NCBI RefSeq assembly: GCF_029227915.1
Contig: NC_079884.1
Coordinates: forward strand, 15,192,001-15,252,000
Direction of reading: 5' to 3'
Origin: Hydractinia symbiolongicarpus
Taxonomy: Eukaryota > Cnidaria > Hydrozoa > Anthoathecata > Hydractiniidae
DNA: 60,000 nt
The notes under the pieces were generated by a model that saw nothing but the letters and a program-made list of their open reading frames with translations, did no database searches and was not told where the DNA came from. Shown piece by piece: positions 59,481 to 60,000 of this stretch (position 1 is its first letter; every line of letters starts with the position of its first letter). Made by a program: the position numbers and the translations under genes.

Positions 59481-60000
59481 CCTGTTCGTTGATAGCATTT
59501 ACAATCCTGCTAAACCTCTGCCGCATTTGTTCCTTCATCAGCATATACCTTTCTTTTTCACGGCTAATCAGGCTATACTCATGGTCACTGATTATGCCAT
59601 TTTCCATTGCCTTACTGATGAGGTCAACGATGGAGTTTAATTTTGCCCCCGCAAGTAGCCTTATACCTTCGTGCTTTTTGGATTTAACACGTAGGCATTT
59701 TAAAGCGTTCCGAAGACCGGCTTGCCCTATTCCGGCGGCAATCGCGAGCCCCCCCCCCCCCCATGGTACAAGCCAAGGGTACCCCCATACCTGAGGCCAT
59801 GGCTCCTATCCCAAGCCCTGACGTAATCACATTTATGCCAAGCAGACCATGGTCGCACATTCTGACCCACGTGTTGTCCATCTTGAATTTTTTCGCCAAT
59901 CTATTCCGCTCCTTTATTTCATCCCGGAGATATTGTTCTATCTCCTCAATTTTTTTCAGCCTAAGGACCTGCCCCTCATCCTGATCAGGGCTAGCTATAT
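59464..60000 (-). pseudogene. Gly/Ala-rich, Lys-rich protein, split at a C14 run (partial)
   Basis: The minus-strand frame enters from the right edge with a charged helical region (LRLKKIEEIEQYLRDEIKER). It passes a small-residue-rich stretch (GLGIGAMASGMGVPLA) that may be a membrane or hairpin segment. It is then thrown out of frame at a run of 14 C (59749-59762). In the other frame it continues LAIAAGIGQAGLRNALKCL, then KLNSIVDLISKAMENGIISD and further charged helix to a TAA at 59464-59466. The homopolymer is a common place for slippage or assembly error, so the break may not be real. I recognise no function. Confidence 0.5.

Overview
The window is a 60 kb piece of an AT-rich, intron-rich animal nuclear genome. 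The genes are metazoan: COMMD9, ZDHHC16, DROSHA and a BRD4-type BET protein. The mobile-element mix (tyrosine-recombinase retroelement, PIF/Harbinger, many foldback MITEs, a tRNA-derived SINE) and splice-acceptor-like sites a few bases upstream of start codons suggest an early-branching metazoan. A cnidarian, perhaps a hydrozoan, is my best guess; this is inference and no species is claimed.

Layout. At 1-169 (minus) is one exon of a sushi/CCP-domain protein that runs off the left edge. At 3034-4138 (minus) are the last two exons of COMMD9, with a recombinase-family ORF fragment and a large palindrome in the intron between them. At 6576-7757 (minus) is an apparently intact single-exon ZDHHC16-type palmitoyltransferase. 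From 9.5 to 20.5 kb is a transposon block: a TTAA-flanked element, a short TA-flanked MITE, a 5'-truncated SINE, a broken tyrosine-recombinase retrotransposon (minus; gag, RT, RNase H, recombinase), a TTA-flanked foldback element carrying a 53-bp satellite array, and a TA-flanked 1.1 kb element.

From 22.7 to 40.6 kb (plus) is a complete DROSHA gene. I could trace 37 coding exons in continuous frame (about 1211 residues) with two RNase III domains and a dsRBD. Convergent to it, from 57.4 down to 45.4 kb (minus), is a complete BET gene of 18 coding exons (1171 residues) with two bromodomains, an ET domain and a BRD4-long-type C-terminal motif. The gap between the two 3' ends holds a nearly complete PIF/Harbinger transposon with terminal repeats and TTA duplication. 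Its transposase has one in-frame stop. Its MADF/Myb-like partner gene is disrupted by a stop and by a full-length SINE.

From 58.0 kb to the right edge the composition changes to less AT-rich. Here lie a tandem 24-residue-repeat protein (broken), an unrecognised 104-residue ORF, a 15-bp hairpin, and a convergent ORF split at a run of 14 C. This looks like a decayed mobile or virus-like module and is the least explained part of the window.

The housekeeping genes do not form a pathway together. DROSHA starts microRNA processing, the BET protein reads acetylated chromatin and links to P-TEFb, ZDHHC16 is a membrane S-acyltransferase, and COMMD9 is a Commander-complex subunit. All intron/exon boundaries are read by eye from splice signals, frame continuity and family resemblance.
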